Assembly (NCBI GenBank): GCA_002363695.1
Contig: DEWO01000056.1
Location: forward strand, 1 to 13,772
Source: Prevotella sp. UBA3208
GTDB taxonomy: Bacteria; Bacteroidota; Bacteroidia; Bacteroidales; Bacteroidaceae
Reading direction: 5' to 3'
DNA length: 13,772 nucleotides
Positions 1 to 6,839 of this stretch are shown here, piece after piece. Every line of letters begins with the position of its first letter. The stretch's first letter is position 1. Under the pieces are notes generated by a model that was not told the DNA's origin, made no database searches, and worked only from the letters and a program-made list of their open reading frames with translations. A program made the translations under genes and the position numbers.

Positions 1-213
1 GGTGATGACCTCGCGGGCGGTGTCGACAATATCCTTACGCAGAATCTTGTTCCAGTCTTCACTATTCTCGCTCAGTTTACCTGCTTCGTAGGCATAGCGC
101 GAGGTGTCGGAATCGCCGCCGCTGCCACCACTGCCACCGCCGACGACGGAGGTCGTGCTGGAGCGTCGGCCCGTCATGCGCTGTACTGCATCTCGTGAAA
201 GTATCTTTACCAT
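1..213 (-). CDS. Tail fibre/baseplate-like protein, N-terminal 71 codons (runs off the window)
   Basis: An open frame starts at ATG 213 and continues past the left edge, so only the first 71 residues are visible. It begins MVKILSRDAVQRM, then has a low-complexity Gly/Ser linker (VVGGGSGGSGG, about residues 23-33), then RYAYEAGKLSENSEDWNKIL followed by RKDIVDTAREVIT. The pattern of an Asn/Asp-rich stretch leading into RKD-x-x-DTA resembles the start of long fibre or baseplate-tip proteins in Bacteroidales phages. That is recalled family knowledge, not a search result. The start lies 4 bases after the stop of the 678-aa tail gene, so the two are probably translated together. The Gly/Ser linker suggests a short attachment domain joined flexibly to a distal part. 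The remainder is unseen and its function is inferred from position. Confidence 0.7.
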   Translation of the reverse strand, partial: MVKILSRDAVQRMTGRRSSTTSVVGGGSGGSGGDSDTSRYAYEAGKLSENSEDWNKILRKDIVDTAREVIT

Positions 214-217
214 GTTC

Positions 218-2254
218 TTAGAGTTCTATTAGTTTCAGTTCTATATTGTCGTTCCACCAGTCATGACTGATGCTGACGGGTTGGCATGTGGTGCCGTCGA
301 GCGACACCTTGCTGATAGGCATCAGCGTCGCGGCATACTGATAGGCCACATTGGCCGTCATCATGCGTCGCGTTTGCTGCCAGTAGGTTGTCACGCGGTT
401 GGCCAGATGCTGTTCGGGCCATTCTGTGACGTTGCCGTAGGGCACCTTCTGCATATAATCACCGTCTGGCTGCATCAGCAGGCCGTAGCCATACTCCATA
501 TCGTTGTCGGAAGCATAGATGCAGTCGGCATTCCATTCGTCGTGCGTCTGACCGTTGCCGCTGCTGGTGTATTCGCGCTCGCTCACACGTTCCGTCTCCA
601 TAGTCCTGGGGCGTTCCTCCCCCTGTTGGGTTGGCAGATAGGTTTTGCCGAGCGTAAACTCTATCTCCAGATTGGCTATGCCGATAGCGTCTGAGCGTAG
701 ACCAGTCCAGTCTACCCATCCCATGATGTCAAGATAGATATACCCATATAAATTGTCTTCTACCGGGATGTATTTCGAGACAGACTCAACAAAGATTGCT
801 GCAACGTTATAACGTGCACTGATGCCGTTGATATTGCTGCCTTCTATGCTGAAAGTATTATTAAACGGCTCGTCCGCCCATCCGTTAGACAACTGCTCAA
901 AGTCGTTTTTGAAGTAAAACCATTTTGCCGCCTCGCGCGTCATGCCGATGCCGATTCGTGCCATGATGCCATAGTGGTCGCCAGGGCTTTGCTCAAGCAG
1001 TTTGGCACCTTGGTATATAGACCCTTTAATAGCAAGAGATCCGCCACCGTACATCCTTGCGCGTTTGGTCTCTAACTGGATTATAGGTGAGGTCTCCGAC
1101 CCTTCGCCGGTTCCCAGCAGTATCATCGTTGCGTCGGTAGACGAGTCTGAATCCTTAGATGAGTATATTTTGCGCCGAGTAAATGCGCCGCGATAGGTGG
1201 CGGCTGTTCCGTTCATCACCGTGGTAGAGAATGCGCCCTTGTTCGGTATGGTCTCAAAATATCCTACGCGGTCTTCGTCGCCGCTAACCCAACGCCACGT
1301 GGTGTTAGATTCCAGTACGTCGTTTATTTTCTTGTTGTTTGTGCTGACCACGGTATCCTGTTTGTTGCAGTCGGCCTTCACCGTGGCCTTCGACGGGCCA
1401 CGCAGCTGTATATCCTCGTTGTCCGTGTCTACAAAGATGTCACCCGTAAGCGTCTCCACGGGTGGCATATTGCTTACGTCTCCGCTGGATGTTCCTCCCG
1501 CCAGCGTTGCCAGCTGTGGGTAGGTCAGCGTCAGCATGGTCTGTTCGGCCTTATCGTCCATACATGTCAGGTATAGCGTGCGCTGCATCACTCGGGCCGT
1601 CCACCCCCAGAAGCGACAGATATCGGTCAGTATCTCCAGCAGATTGTAGCGTGGTGTGTCGCCGTCCTCGCTGTTGATACTCACATAGTTCATCCAGTCC
1701 ACCTTGTTTATCAGCCACTGGCGGGCATCGCTGCCACCCTGCACGATGACGCGGTTCAGTACCGGGTCGTTGGTGGTATTGGTGTATGAAGGAAGCGAGT
1801 CGATGATGTACTTCAGCACGTAGGCGAAGTTGCGCATCTCCGTCTCGGTGGTACTCACCTGTATGGCCTCCAGTATGCTCAGCGGACACTGCACCGGCAG
1901 CTCTCGCTCCTGCGGATTGCCGTACAGCACGCCGTCGTAGTTCTCCGACTGAAGATAGCCTGCCCATACGGGCGTGTCCATCACCTCCAGCGTCACGGGC
2001 TTCTGCAAGTCGTTCAGTGGCATGATGCTGCGCCAGTTGACCTCTCCCGTGTCCAGTATGCGGATGGTGCCAGTCTGTGTGCGCACGGGTGTGAAAACGT
2101 CCTCGTCGCCGTCCTCCTCAGTTGTGAATGGGTCGGCCGCTGGTTCCAGCGTCACCTCATCACCTGTGTACCCATCCTCCCAGATGCAGAGTCGGTAGTC
2201 GGTGCCTTGCCGAAACGACTTAAAAGGTATGATGTAGTGTCTTTGAAATGCCAT
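218..2254 (-). CDS. Large phage tail/baseplate protein (678 aa)
   Basis: The 678-aa protein begins MAFQRHYIIPFKSFRQGTDY and ends SHDWWNDNIELKLIEL. These termini are what I recognise from large tail proteins, of distal-tail or baseplate-hub type, encoded beside fibre genes in Bacteroidales prophages. Near the N-terminus is an acidic stretch (TTEEDGDEDVF, about residues 44-54) followed by a beta-rich segment. Residues of the form LTDICRFWGWTARV in the first third are typical of hub-like domains that carry a short helix before a strand. No signal peptide, membrane segment or catalytic motif is evident. The ATG at 2254 is the only sensible start and lies inside a perfect inverted repeat (see the separate entry). 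The downstream fibre-like gene begins 4 bases after its stop. The tail role is well supported by context; the exact baseplate position is inferred. Confidence 0.72.
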   Translation of the reverse strand: MAFQRHYIIPFKSFRQGTDYRLCIWEDGYTGDEVTLEPAADPFTTEEDGDEDVFTPVRTQTGTIRILDTGEVNWRSIMPLNDLQKPVTLEVMDTPVWAGYLQSENYDGVLYGNPQERELPVQCPLSILEAIQVSTTETEMRNFAYVLKYIIDSLPSYTNTTNDPVLNRVIVQGGSDARQWLINKVDWMNYVSINSEDGDTPRYNLLEILTDICRFWGWTARVMQRTLYLTCMDDKAEQTMLTLTYPQLATLAGGTSSGDVSNMPPVETLTGDIFVDTDNEDIQLRGPSKATVKADCNKQDTVVSTNNKKINDVLESNTTWRWVSGDEDRVGYFETIPNKGAFSTTVMNGTAATYRGAFTRRKIYSSKDSDSSTDATMILLGTGEGSETSPIIQLETKRARMYGGGSLAIKGSIYQGAKLLEQSPGDHYGIMARIGIGMTREAAKWFYFKNDFEQLSNGWADEPFNNTFSIEGSNINGISARYNVAAIFVESVSKYIPVEDNLYGYIYLDIMGWVDWTGLRSDAIGIANLEIEFTLGKTYLPTQQGEERPRTMETERVSEREYTSSGNGQTHDEWNADCIYASDNDMEYGYGLLMQPDGDYMQKVPYGNVTEWPEQHLANRVTTYWQQTRRMMTANVAYQYAATLMPISKVSLDGTTCQPVSISHDWWNDNIELKLIEL

Positions 2255-2290
2255 AAATACATGTCTTTATAGGACGGCATTTATGGCATT
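2247..2290 (-). promoter_or_regulatory. 12-bp inverted repeat enclosing the tail-gene start codon
   Basis: AATGCCATAAAT at 2247-2258 and ATTTATGGCATT at 2279-2290 are perfect reverse complements separated by 20 bases. On the minus-strand transcript the 3' arm contains the ATG of the 678-aa tail gene (2252-2254), so the folded RNA would bury the start codon. No T-tract follows, so it does not look like a terminator. A role in controlling translation is inferred. Confidence 0.6.
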
Positions 2291-2296
2291 GAGGGG

Positions 2297-2779
2297 TTAC
2301 TCGTTAATTATTGCGTAGATGTATAATGCCAGCACGAAAGCCGCGGTGGTGTAGAATCGCCAGCGCAAGTCATTCTTGATGACACTATAGATGATTGCGC
2401 CAATAGGCAGCACTACCAGCCACCAAGTGTTGCACAGCAGCAGGGCCATCCCAGCCAGATAGAACAAAATGGTGGCGATGGTGTAGCAGATGAAGTCAAT
2501 CTTTTCACCTCCAAACGTGCATAATACGGCCGTCAATGCCAACGCACATACAATCCACACCAAGAACTGTGTGCCTGGGTCAGTGGCTTTCATCAGTGGA
2601 GCGGCAGCTGCCACGATGGCAGACATCATCAGGACGTACCAAACGGTTCGTAGCGGCCAGTTTGTGTAGTCTGCCGTATCGCAAAAAGACATGGGTATTG
2701 CCTTCTTGTTTAAAAGGATTGATACGGTCACGGCAGCCGCAATCATTAGAATGGAAATAGTTGCCAATAAAGTCATCAT
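2297..2779 (-). CDS. Polytopic inner-membrane protein, unknown function (160 aa)
   Basis: This is a very hydrophobic 160-aa protein with about six predicted membrane segments: roughly residues 3-23, 45-63, 71-89, 94-115, 118-133 and 140-157. The loops are short and the first charged loop, NKKAIPMSFCDTADYTN, follows segment 1. It starts with two adjacent ATGs (2779 and 2776), and either could be used. It lies between the 429-aa tail-type gene and the 678-aa tail gene in the same direction, which suggests late expression. I do not recognise the family. Candidate roles for a small multi-span phage protein here include superinfection exclusion, membrane modification or an accessory holin, but nothing in the sequence chooses between them. 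It is longer than a typical holin. Confidence 0.65.
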   Translation of the reverse strand: MMTLLATISILMIAAAVTVSILLNKKAIPMSFCDTADYTNWPLRTVWYVLMMSAIVAAAAPLMKATDPGTQFLVWIVCALALTAVLCTFGGEKIDFICYTIATILFYLAGMALLLCNTWWLVVLPIGAIIYSVIKNDLRWRFYTTAAFVLALYIYAIINE

Positions 2780-2801
2780 AATTTTAAAGTTTTAAAGAGT
2801 T

Positions 2802-4091
2802 TTACATTACTATACGACCTATGCCGGCCTCATTGAAGTCCATGCAGAAGAATGGACTATAGTTTTTGTCGAAACTGCCATAACTGTCGCCTGTGCCAGG
2901 AACGGTGAACGTGCGGGTGGTGATTCCAGTCGGGATGCTGGTCATCCGTAGGTTCTGCGTCCGTGCATATCGCTTGCGTGTGCTATCGTTGTCACTCGTA
3001 TAGCATGAGTCTTGGCGTATTTGGTACGCATAGGTCACATTACCATACGCCGTTGATGTCTGGTCTACCCATCCTGCATCCCACGGGTTGTCGTAGGTAT
3101 CATAGCTCTCTACCGATGCCAGCAGCAGGTATCCCTCGCTTAAACTGTATGCCGTGGAACGGTTGTTCTCGAACTGGACTGTGACCACCGTATTGCCTCC
3201 TGATGCGGTCAGCGACGTGACTATAATGGTCAGGTCTTTTAGCTTTTCCTCCTGTTCGCTCTCGCTACTGCGAACGACAACGAATTTGGCATTGTTCATA
3301 CTTACACATTTTGCTGTGAAGTCCCCCCCGTACCATTGCCCTTTCGTCACTCCTGCTCCATCGGTAATGAAAGGTATCACATAATAGCGTCCGGTGGACA
3401 GACCACCAATGGTATTCTTGTTCTTGATGCGCTCAGAGATGCCTATACCACTTGTGCCTATCTTCTGGTCACTGACTATCCAGTTACACCTCTGCACAGT
3501 ATGCACATCCAAGCAATAGAATGCAAGACCGCCATACCAGTCCTTCATGTATTCGCCTGTCGACAGGGATATGTCGTCAAAGTCGTCAATTAAGAGCAGT
3601 TTACCGTAATCCATTTCTCCGTCATCATTTCTCGGAATGGAGAAGATAACGCGGTCGTTGTAGTACACATCCATTTCATCTTTTGGGCCGTTGCCTATCC
3701 ATACGGTGCCGCCAAATATGATGTTCCATTTGTTGTTAAGAAACCACTTGCTGACATCATGATCGTAGTTTGCAAAGTCATGCAGACGGTATGGTGTGAG
3801 CTGTCCGCCAGCCGGCTTGTTGTATGTCCATCCTGCGGTTCCGTTCACAACAGCAGTACACATGTTATACAGTGTTGAGTATAGCGGGATGCTCAGTCCG
3901 TACTTGACTGACGCAAAGTCGGCGTCAGTCATCACACCTAACGTTCGGTAAGGCACGGGCTTGTATTTGGCCCACATATTGATTTGTGGAGCCCTGCACA
4001 GCGTTCCTAAGTCGGTGCTCGAGTTACCGAGTACCTGCTGCACGTCCCGTATGCTGACGGGGGCTGTTATCAATCCATTGCTATTTGCCAT
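2802..4091 (-). CDS. Tail/fibre-associated structural protein (429 aa)
   Basis: The 429-aa protein starts MANSNGLITAPVSIRDVQQV and continues with LCRAPQINMWAKYKPV (about residues 32-47). This N-terminal block, a short helix followed by an IN-x-W-(A/S)-KYKPV motif, is one I associate with structural or receptor-binding proteins of Bacteroidales phages. The remainder is rich in aromatic residues, Gly, Ser and Thr and looks beta-stranded, with no signal peptide or membrane segment. The C-terminus reads FFCMDFNEAGIGRIVM. It is preceded by the candidate spanin gene with a 12-base gap and followed by a membrane protein gene 22 bases on. The placement between lysis genes and tail genes supports a virion or adsorption role. 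The exact virion location is inferred. Confidence 0.62.
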   Translation of the reverse strand: MANSNGLITAPVSIRDVQQVLGNSSTDLGTLCRAPQINMWAKYKPVPYRTLGVMTDADFASVKYGLSIPLYSTLYNMCTAVVNGTAGWTYNKPAGGQLTPYRLHDFANYDHDVSKWFLNNKWNIIFGGTVWIGNGPKDEMDVYYNDRVIFSIPRNDDGEMDYGKLLLIDDFDDISLSTGEYMKDWYGGLAFYCLDVHTVQRCNWIVSDQKIGTSGIGISERIKNKNTIGGLSTGRYYVIPFITDGAGVTKGQWYGGDFTAKCVSMNNAKFVVVRSSESEQEEKLKDLTIIVTSLTASGGNTVVTVQFENNRSTAYSLSEGYLLLASVESYDTYDNPWDAGWVDQTSTAYGNVTYAYQIRQDSCYTSDNDSTRKRYARTQNLRMTSIPTGITTRTFTVPGTGDSYGSFDKNYSPFFCMDFNEAGIGRIVM

Positions 4092-4103
4092 AATATTTTG
4101 TAT

Positions 4104-4619
4104 TTAGAAAATCTTTCTTCTTACCATTACAAAAACTATCAGCAGAATAATGGCAATGCCACCCACGTACATCAACGCCTTTTGCCACCACGTCAGCGGT
4201 GCTGGCACTTCCTTCGTGACGGGGTAGGGCATAGGTATCGTGTCGGTGCGGCTCTGATAGAGGGTGTCCGTCCGGGTACGCTCCACGTAGCGGGTGTGCC
4301 AGCGATCAACGGTTCTGTAAACGGTGTCGTCGCGCACGAAGTCGCTGACGTAGATGCTGTCCGACAGGTAGATGCTGTCGCGCTGGTGCTGGGTGATGCG
4401 CACCGTGTCCGTCCGATGTTCGATGACGGGCACGTACTGCGTCGTGGTGCATCCCGACAGCAGGGCACACACTATCAGGCCCAAGATGACGGCGACAATG
4501 ACGGCCACGCCTTGCAAGCAGCCTGCCGTCATGCGCTCTTCGTCGTTCATGCCCTTGTAGGGGTCGTAACCCGTCTGCATCCAGTTGTCGTTGGGGTTGT
4601 TGTAGTCTATAGGGTTCAT
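4104..4619 (-). CDS. Candidate unimolecular spanin: lipoprotein signal plus C-terminal membrane anchor (171 aa)
   Basis: The protein has a hydrophobic segment at about residues 38-54 ending in a lipobox, LLSGC with Cys57. A long polar region follows, with repeating D-S/T-I/L-Y strands (DSIYLSDSIYVSD, DTVYRTVD, TDTLYQSRTDTIP). It ends with a second membrane helix at about residues 148-166 and the short tail RRKIF. A lipidated N-terminus at the outer membrane joined to an inner-membrane C-terminal helix is the architecture of unimolecular spanins such as phage T1 gp11, which disrupt the outer membrane in the last step of lysis. The ATG at 4619 overlaps the upstream stop as ATGA, so it is preferred, but Met24 or Met30 would give a more usual signal peptide. 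The holin candidate lies directly upstream. The spanin assignment is inferred from topology and context. Confidence 0.6.
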   Translation of the reverse strand: MNPIDYNNPNDNWMQTGYDPYKGMNDEERMTAGCLQGVAVIVAVILGLIVCALLSGCTTTQYVPVIEHRTDTVRITQHQRDSIYLSDSIYVSDFVRDDTVYRTVDRWHTRYVERTRTDTLYQSRTDTIPMPYPVTKEVPAPLTWWQKALMYVGGIAIILLIVFVMVRRKIF

Positions 4620-4843
4620 AAGCATAAATAGATGATGACGATTTGTACTGCCTGACCAACCAGCCCGCCAAACATGGTGCAGAGCCAGTCGAGCCAGTCC
4701 CAGCGGCCGCCCCACTGACGGTCTTTGAACTCCATGCCTGAGGCGGTGCCCAGCACACAAAGAATGGTGAATACAATGCCGATGGGTATGGCCAGCAGGA
4801 AGTGTTTCCAGCGCGTAGGGTCGGTGAATAACCAATGTTTCAT
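4616..4843 (-). CDS. Small two-span membrane protein, holin candidate (75 aa)
   Basis: The 75-aa protein begins MKHWLFTDPTRWKHF and has hydrophobic segments at about residues 14-35 and 56-74. They are separated by a polar, Trp-rich loop, EFKDRQWGGRWDWLDW. Small size, two spans and immediate coupling to the candidate spanin (ATGA overlap at 4616-4619) make a holin the natural hypothesis. The loop pattern of Asp, Gly-Gly and Asp-Trp-x-Asp also recalls DUF2279- or VanZ-like small membrane proteins, so the holin role is not certain. An upstream in-frame TTG at 4849 could extend it by two residues, but the ATG at 4843 is the better start. No endolysin gene is next to it in the window. Confidence 0.6.
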   Translation of the reverse strand: MKHWLFTDPTRWKHFLLAIPIGIVFTILCVLGTASGMEFKDRQWGGRWDWLDWLCTMFGGLVGQAVQIVIIYLCL

Positions 4844-4859
4844 AATCAATTCGGTTTAA

Positions 4860-4928
4860 GTTCCGTGTAAATTCGTGATAATTCAGTATAAATTACATGT
4901 AAATCCGTGCAATCCGTGTAATCCGTGG
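4860..4928. repeat. Degenerate tandem array of AAT(T/C)CGTG units
   Basis: The gap before the holin candidate is made almost entirely of 8-11 base units: TTCCGTG, ATTCGTG, ATTCAGT, ATTACATG, ATCCGTG, ATCCGTG and ATCCGTG, mostly joined by TA or TAA. Related single or double units recur at 13322-13409, 11556-11576 and near 11682-11689, always just upstream of a minus-strand start. I recall similar ATCCGTG strings in Bacteroidetes intergenic DNA. The function is unknown. Confidence 0.6.
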
Positions 4929-4932
4929 TTCT

Positions 4933-5481
4933 TTACTTAAACTGCCTTGCTTGCAACTTCCGCTTGATGGCTTCAGCACGGAGGCGTTCCATGCCCTGCT
5001 GGAACTTCGCCACGGCCTTGTCGCGGTATTCGTGCAGGGGGTTGAGGGTGGGCATCATGGTGCCGTCCTTGCGGGGGATAGTAAAAGTGTCCTGATAGCC
5101 GGGCTGGTTCATCTGTTCGGTCAGGCGGTCGATGAAGGTTTTCTGCTGGGCGAGCTCGTCGAGGTCGAGGGCGAGGGAGTCGGTCCAGAGGTTGTCGGCT
5201 TCCAGCGTGCGGCGTATCTCGTCGCGGTTCTGCTCGGTCTGCTGGCGGCGGCGGTCGGCTTCCTCGGCCTCGGTCTTGGGGTCGCGCTGCTGCTGCATCT
5301 GGAGGTTGAGCACGAAGGCGACGGCTTGCAGATCGCCGCTGAGTGCCTTTTGCACGATGGTCATGCCGATGGCGGCTTCGGAGGTGACGATGTTGCCGTC
5401 TTCGTCGGTCATGTACTCCTGGGTGCCCTTGCGCTTCACCGGCGCAGAGAGTTGCTTGATGATGGTGTCCTTTAAGTCCAT
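4933..5481 (-). CDS. Putative terminase small subunit-like protein (182 aa)
   Basis: The 182-aa soluble, mostly helical protein has a segment EAAIGMTIVQKALSGDLQAV (about residues 35-54) like the nucleic-acid-binding front part of small-terminase proteins. A charged coiled-coil-like stretch follows at about residues 63-92 (rich in Gln, Glu and Arg). The second half has an Asp/Leu-rich helix, then GTMMPTLNPLHEYRDKA and a basic C-terminal helix, which follows the general layout of P27-type small terminases, where a conserved NP precedes the last helix. There is no large-terminase gene beside it; the next genes are lysis genes, which is unusual and lowers confidence. It could be a scaffold-like or other head protein. 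A hairpin (5494-5529) lies just upstream of its GGAACTATG start. Confidence 0.45.
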   Translation of the reverse strand: MDLKDTIIKQLSAPVKRKGTQEYMTDEDGNIVTSEAAIGMTIVQKALSGDLQAVAFVLNLQMQQQRDPKTEAEEADRRRQQTEQNRDEIRRTLEADNLWTDSLALDLDELAQQKTFIDRLTEQMNQPGYQDTFTIPRKDGTMMPTLNPLHEYRDKAVAKFQQGMERLRAEAIKRKLQARQFK

Positions 5482-5484
5482 AGT

Positions 5485-5529
5485 TCCAAAAATGATAAGA
5501 GAGGCCGCTGCGTTGCGGTCTCTCTTATC
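5485..5529 (-). terminator. Hairpin with T-tract after the PLD-like gene
   Basis: GATAAGAGAGGCCGC (5494-5508) pairs with GCGGTCTCTCTTATC (5515-5529) over 15 positions, with one G-T pair and a 6-base loop. On the minus strand it is followed by ATTTTTGG, the normal form of an intrinsic terminator. It would end the transcript carrying the PLD-like gene. Because the next ATG lies only 12 bases beyond the stem, it could instead regulate translation of that gene. Confidence 0.7.
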
Positions 5530-5556
5530 AAACAGGATGGTGGCGGGGGTTTACTT

Positions 5557-5575
5557 CGTGCGGGGGAACCGCACG
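5557..5575 (-). other. 7-bp hairpin just after the PLD-like stop codon
   Basis: CGTGCGG (5557-5563) and CCGCACG (5569-5575) form a perfect stem with a 5-base loop 6 bases past the stop codon. No T-tract follows on either strand. It may protect the 3' end of the transcript that stops at the larger hairpin 28 bases on. Confidence 0.45.
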
Positions 5576-5581
5576 GCACAC

Positions 5582-6388
5582 TCAGCCGTTCATTTCGGGC
5601 TGGAACCACGTCTTGAGGTATTTCTTCTTGGTCTGAATGGTGGGATATTCGCGCAGTATCTCGTCGTAGAAGGTCTCGTAGAAGCGGAAGGTGTCTTCGT
5701 TGGCCTCGAAGATCATGTTCTCGAAGTTGGCACCGGCACGGAGGTTGGCCGAGCCGTGCATGACGATGGGCAGGCCTTCGTCGGTGCGGAACTGGTAGGT
5801 CTTGGAGTGGACGTTGCAGACGGCCAACTGGAAGCGGTTCTCCTCGCTGTCGAGTTCCTGATAGGCGTAGCGGACGAGTTTGCCGCGCTCATGGGCGTAG
5901 AAGTAAGCCGACACCACCATGTCGATGCGGTCAACGTAGCCGCCGTCAAGCAGGTTGCGCAGCGAGTCCACGTTGTTCTCGTTGTATGAGAGGGTCGAGA
6001 TGAGCAGCCGCTGGGTGTGCAGGTTGTGCTCCACCATGTAAGCCTCGATGAAGTCGCCCATGATGAACTTTCCGCTGATGATGCAATCGACGCGCTCGCC
6101 GGGCTTCAGCAGTCCCATGTCGCGGCTGAGTGCGGCGGCTTTCTCGTAGCGCACACAGCGGCGGGGGATGGGGTTCAGCCGTGGACGGATGTAGCGGCAT
6201 TCGTGGTTCTCGTCGCTGTCGTCCTCGTCATCGTCCTGTCCGGGCAGTCGGAAGGCTTCGGCTCCCACGTCGGGCACGTAGAACTCTTCCACGTCGAAGC
6301 CAGCCGAGTGCCACGACTGCGCCACGTCGCCGGGCAGCTCGAAGTCGAGGTCTAAGGCCCAGGGGGTGTTAGTCTTTTTCTTTGCCAT
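5582..6388 (-). CDS. Phospholipase D-like (HKD) domain protein (268 aa)
   Basis: The C-terminal half carries a single HKD-type signature: His194-x-Lys196 (NVHSKTY), then GSANLR at residues 212-217, then NFENMIFE at 221-228. This matches the H-x-K...G-S-x-N...N-x-E layout of PLD-superfamily enzymes. Single-HKD members such as Nuc act as homodimers, cleaving phosphodiester bonds in DNA. The N-terminal region has an acidic run (DDDEDDSDE, 52-60), and residues 94-160 contain the alternating helices and strands expected before an HKD motif. The usual Asp after H-x-K is represented only by Asp203, displaced by a longer spacing, so catalysis is not assured. It starts 2 bases after the upstream stop and is the last gene of the promoter-7831 operon. 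A DNA-processing, defence or packaging role is possible; none is proven. Confidence 0.65.
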   Translation of the reverse strand: MAKKKTNTPWALDLDFELPGDVAQSWHSAGFDVEEFYVPDVGAEAFRLPGQDDDEDDSDENHECRYIRPRLNPIPRRCVRYEKAAALSRDMGLLKPGERVDCIISGKFIMGDFIEAYMVEHNLHTQRLLISTLSYNENNVDSLRNLLDGGYVDRIDMVVSAYFYAHERGKLVRYAYQELDSEENRFQLAVCNVHSKTYQFRTDEGLPIVMHGSANLRAGANFENMIFEANEDTFRFYETFYDEILREYPTIQTKKKYLKTWFQPEMNG

Positions 6389-6390
6389 TG

Positions 6391-6654
6391 CTATTCAAAT
6401 ACAAGGTACATATAACCGCCTCGCTCGCAATAGACGAAGCAATCGAGTGAAGACTTGGCACACATGTCTTCGGTTCGCTTGTCTTGATGATTGAACATGA
6501 TGTCGTATTCTTCATCAGTCCACGTTCCGAGGTTCTGCTTGCTGATGCGCCCCTCCCAACCATTGCCGAGGTTGATGGGTTCTGTTGACTTGTAAGGATG
6601 CGCTTCGCATTCCTTGATAACCTCTGCCAGCTTGCTATAATATTCTTGTGTCAT
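6391..6654 (-). CDS. Hypothetical protein (87 aa)
   Basis: The 87-aa protein begins MTQEYYSKLAEVIKECEAHP and ends CERGGYMYLVFE. It is mixed helical and beta, with four cysteines (positions 16, 65, 73 and 77) and no membrane segment or signal peptide. I do not recognise the family. The start overlaps the upstream ribbon-helix-helix gene as ATGA, and the PLD-like gene follows 2 bases after its stop, so it is firmly inside the operon and probably translationally coupled on both sides. Confidence 0.65.
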   Translation of the reverse strand: MTQEYYSKLAEVIKECEAHPYKSTEPINLGNGWEGRISKQNLGTWTDEEYDIMFNHQDKRTEDMCAKSSLDCFVYCERGGYMYLVFE

Positions 6655-6839
6655 ACTGATTGCTTGATTAAATTGTCAATAAACTCCGATTTGTTCTTCT
6701 GAGCATTCAGGATGTCGGCTGCTTCCTGCGATATGCGGACACCCACCATGATGCTTCTGTCGTTGGCGGGTCGCCCTGCTCCAGAGCGACGCCCGCCGTG
6801 CTGCTTCTTGTCGTTAGATTCCATCATCTTCATATCCAT
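6651..6839 (-). CDS. Ribbon-helix-helix-like DNA-binding protein (62 aa)
   Basis: The short basic N-terminus NDKKQHGGRRSGAGRPANDR is followed by SIMVGVRISQEAADILNAQK and NKSEFIDNLIKQSV. A GGRR-x-GAGRP tail, then a strand with alternating hydrophobic residues, then two helices, is the pattern of small Arc/CopG-like regulators that bind DNA as dimers. Several ATGs are possible (6839, 6833, 6827 and 6824). I chose 6839, which overlaps the end of the preceding gene by 26 bases. A TTG-initiated extension to 6875 would read through that gene and is not favoured. It could be the regulator acting on the repeats at 7851-7930, or an antitoxin; no partner toxin is apparent. Confidence 0.62.
   Translation of the reverse strand: MDMKMMESNDKKQHGGRRSGAGRPANDRSIMVGVRISQEAADILNAQKNKSEFIDNLIKQSV

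Noticed and set aside
4104..4835. Longer reading frame (243 aa) for the spanin candidate
   Set aside because: The extra N-terminal part is the shifted reading of the holin candidate gene. The ATGA overlap at 4616-4619 marks the normal junction.
5132..5989. Long plus-strand open frame of 285 codons
   Set aside because: It is antisense to the terminase-like and PLD-like genes, is low in complexity and Ser/Arg-rich, crosses the strong hairpin at 5494-5529, and has no promoter. High GC minus-strand genes produce such shadows.
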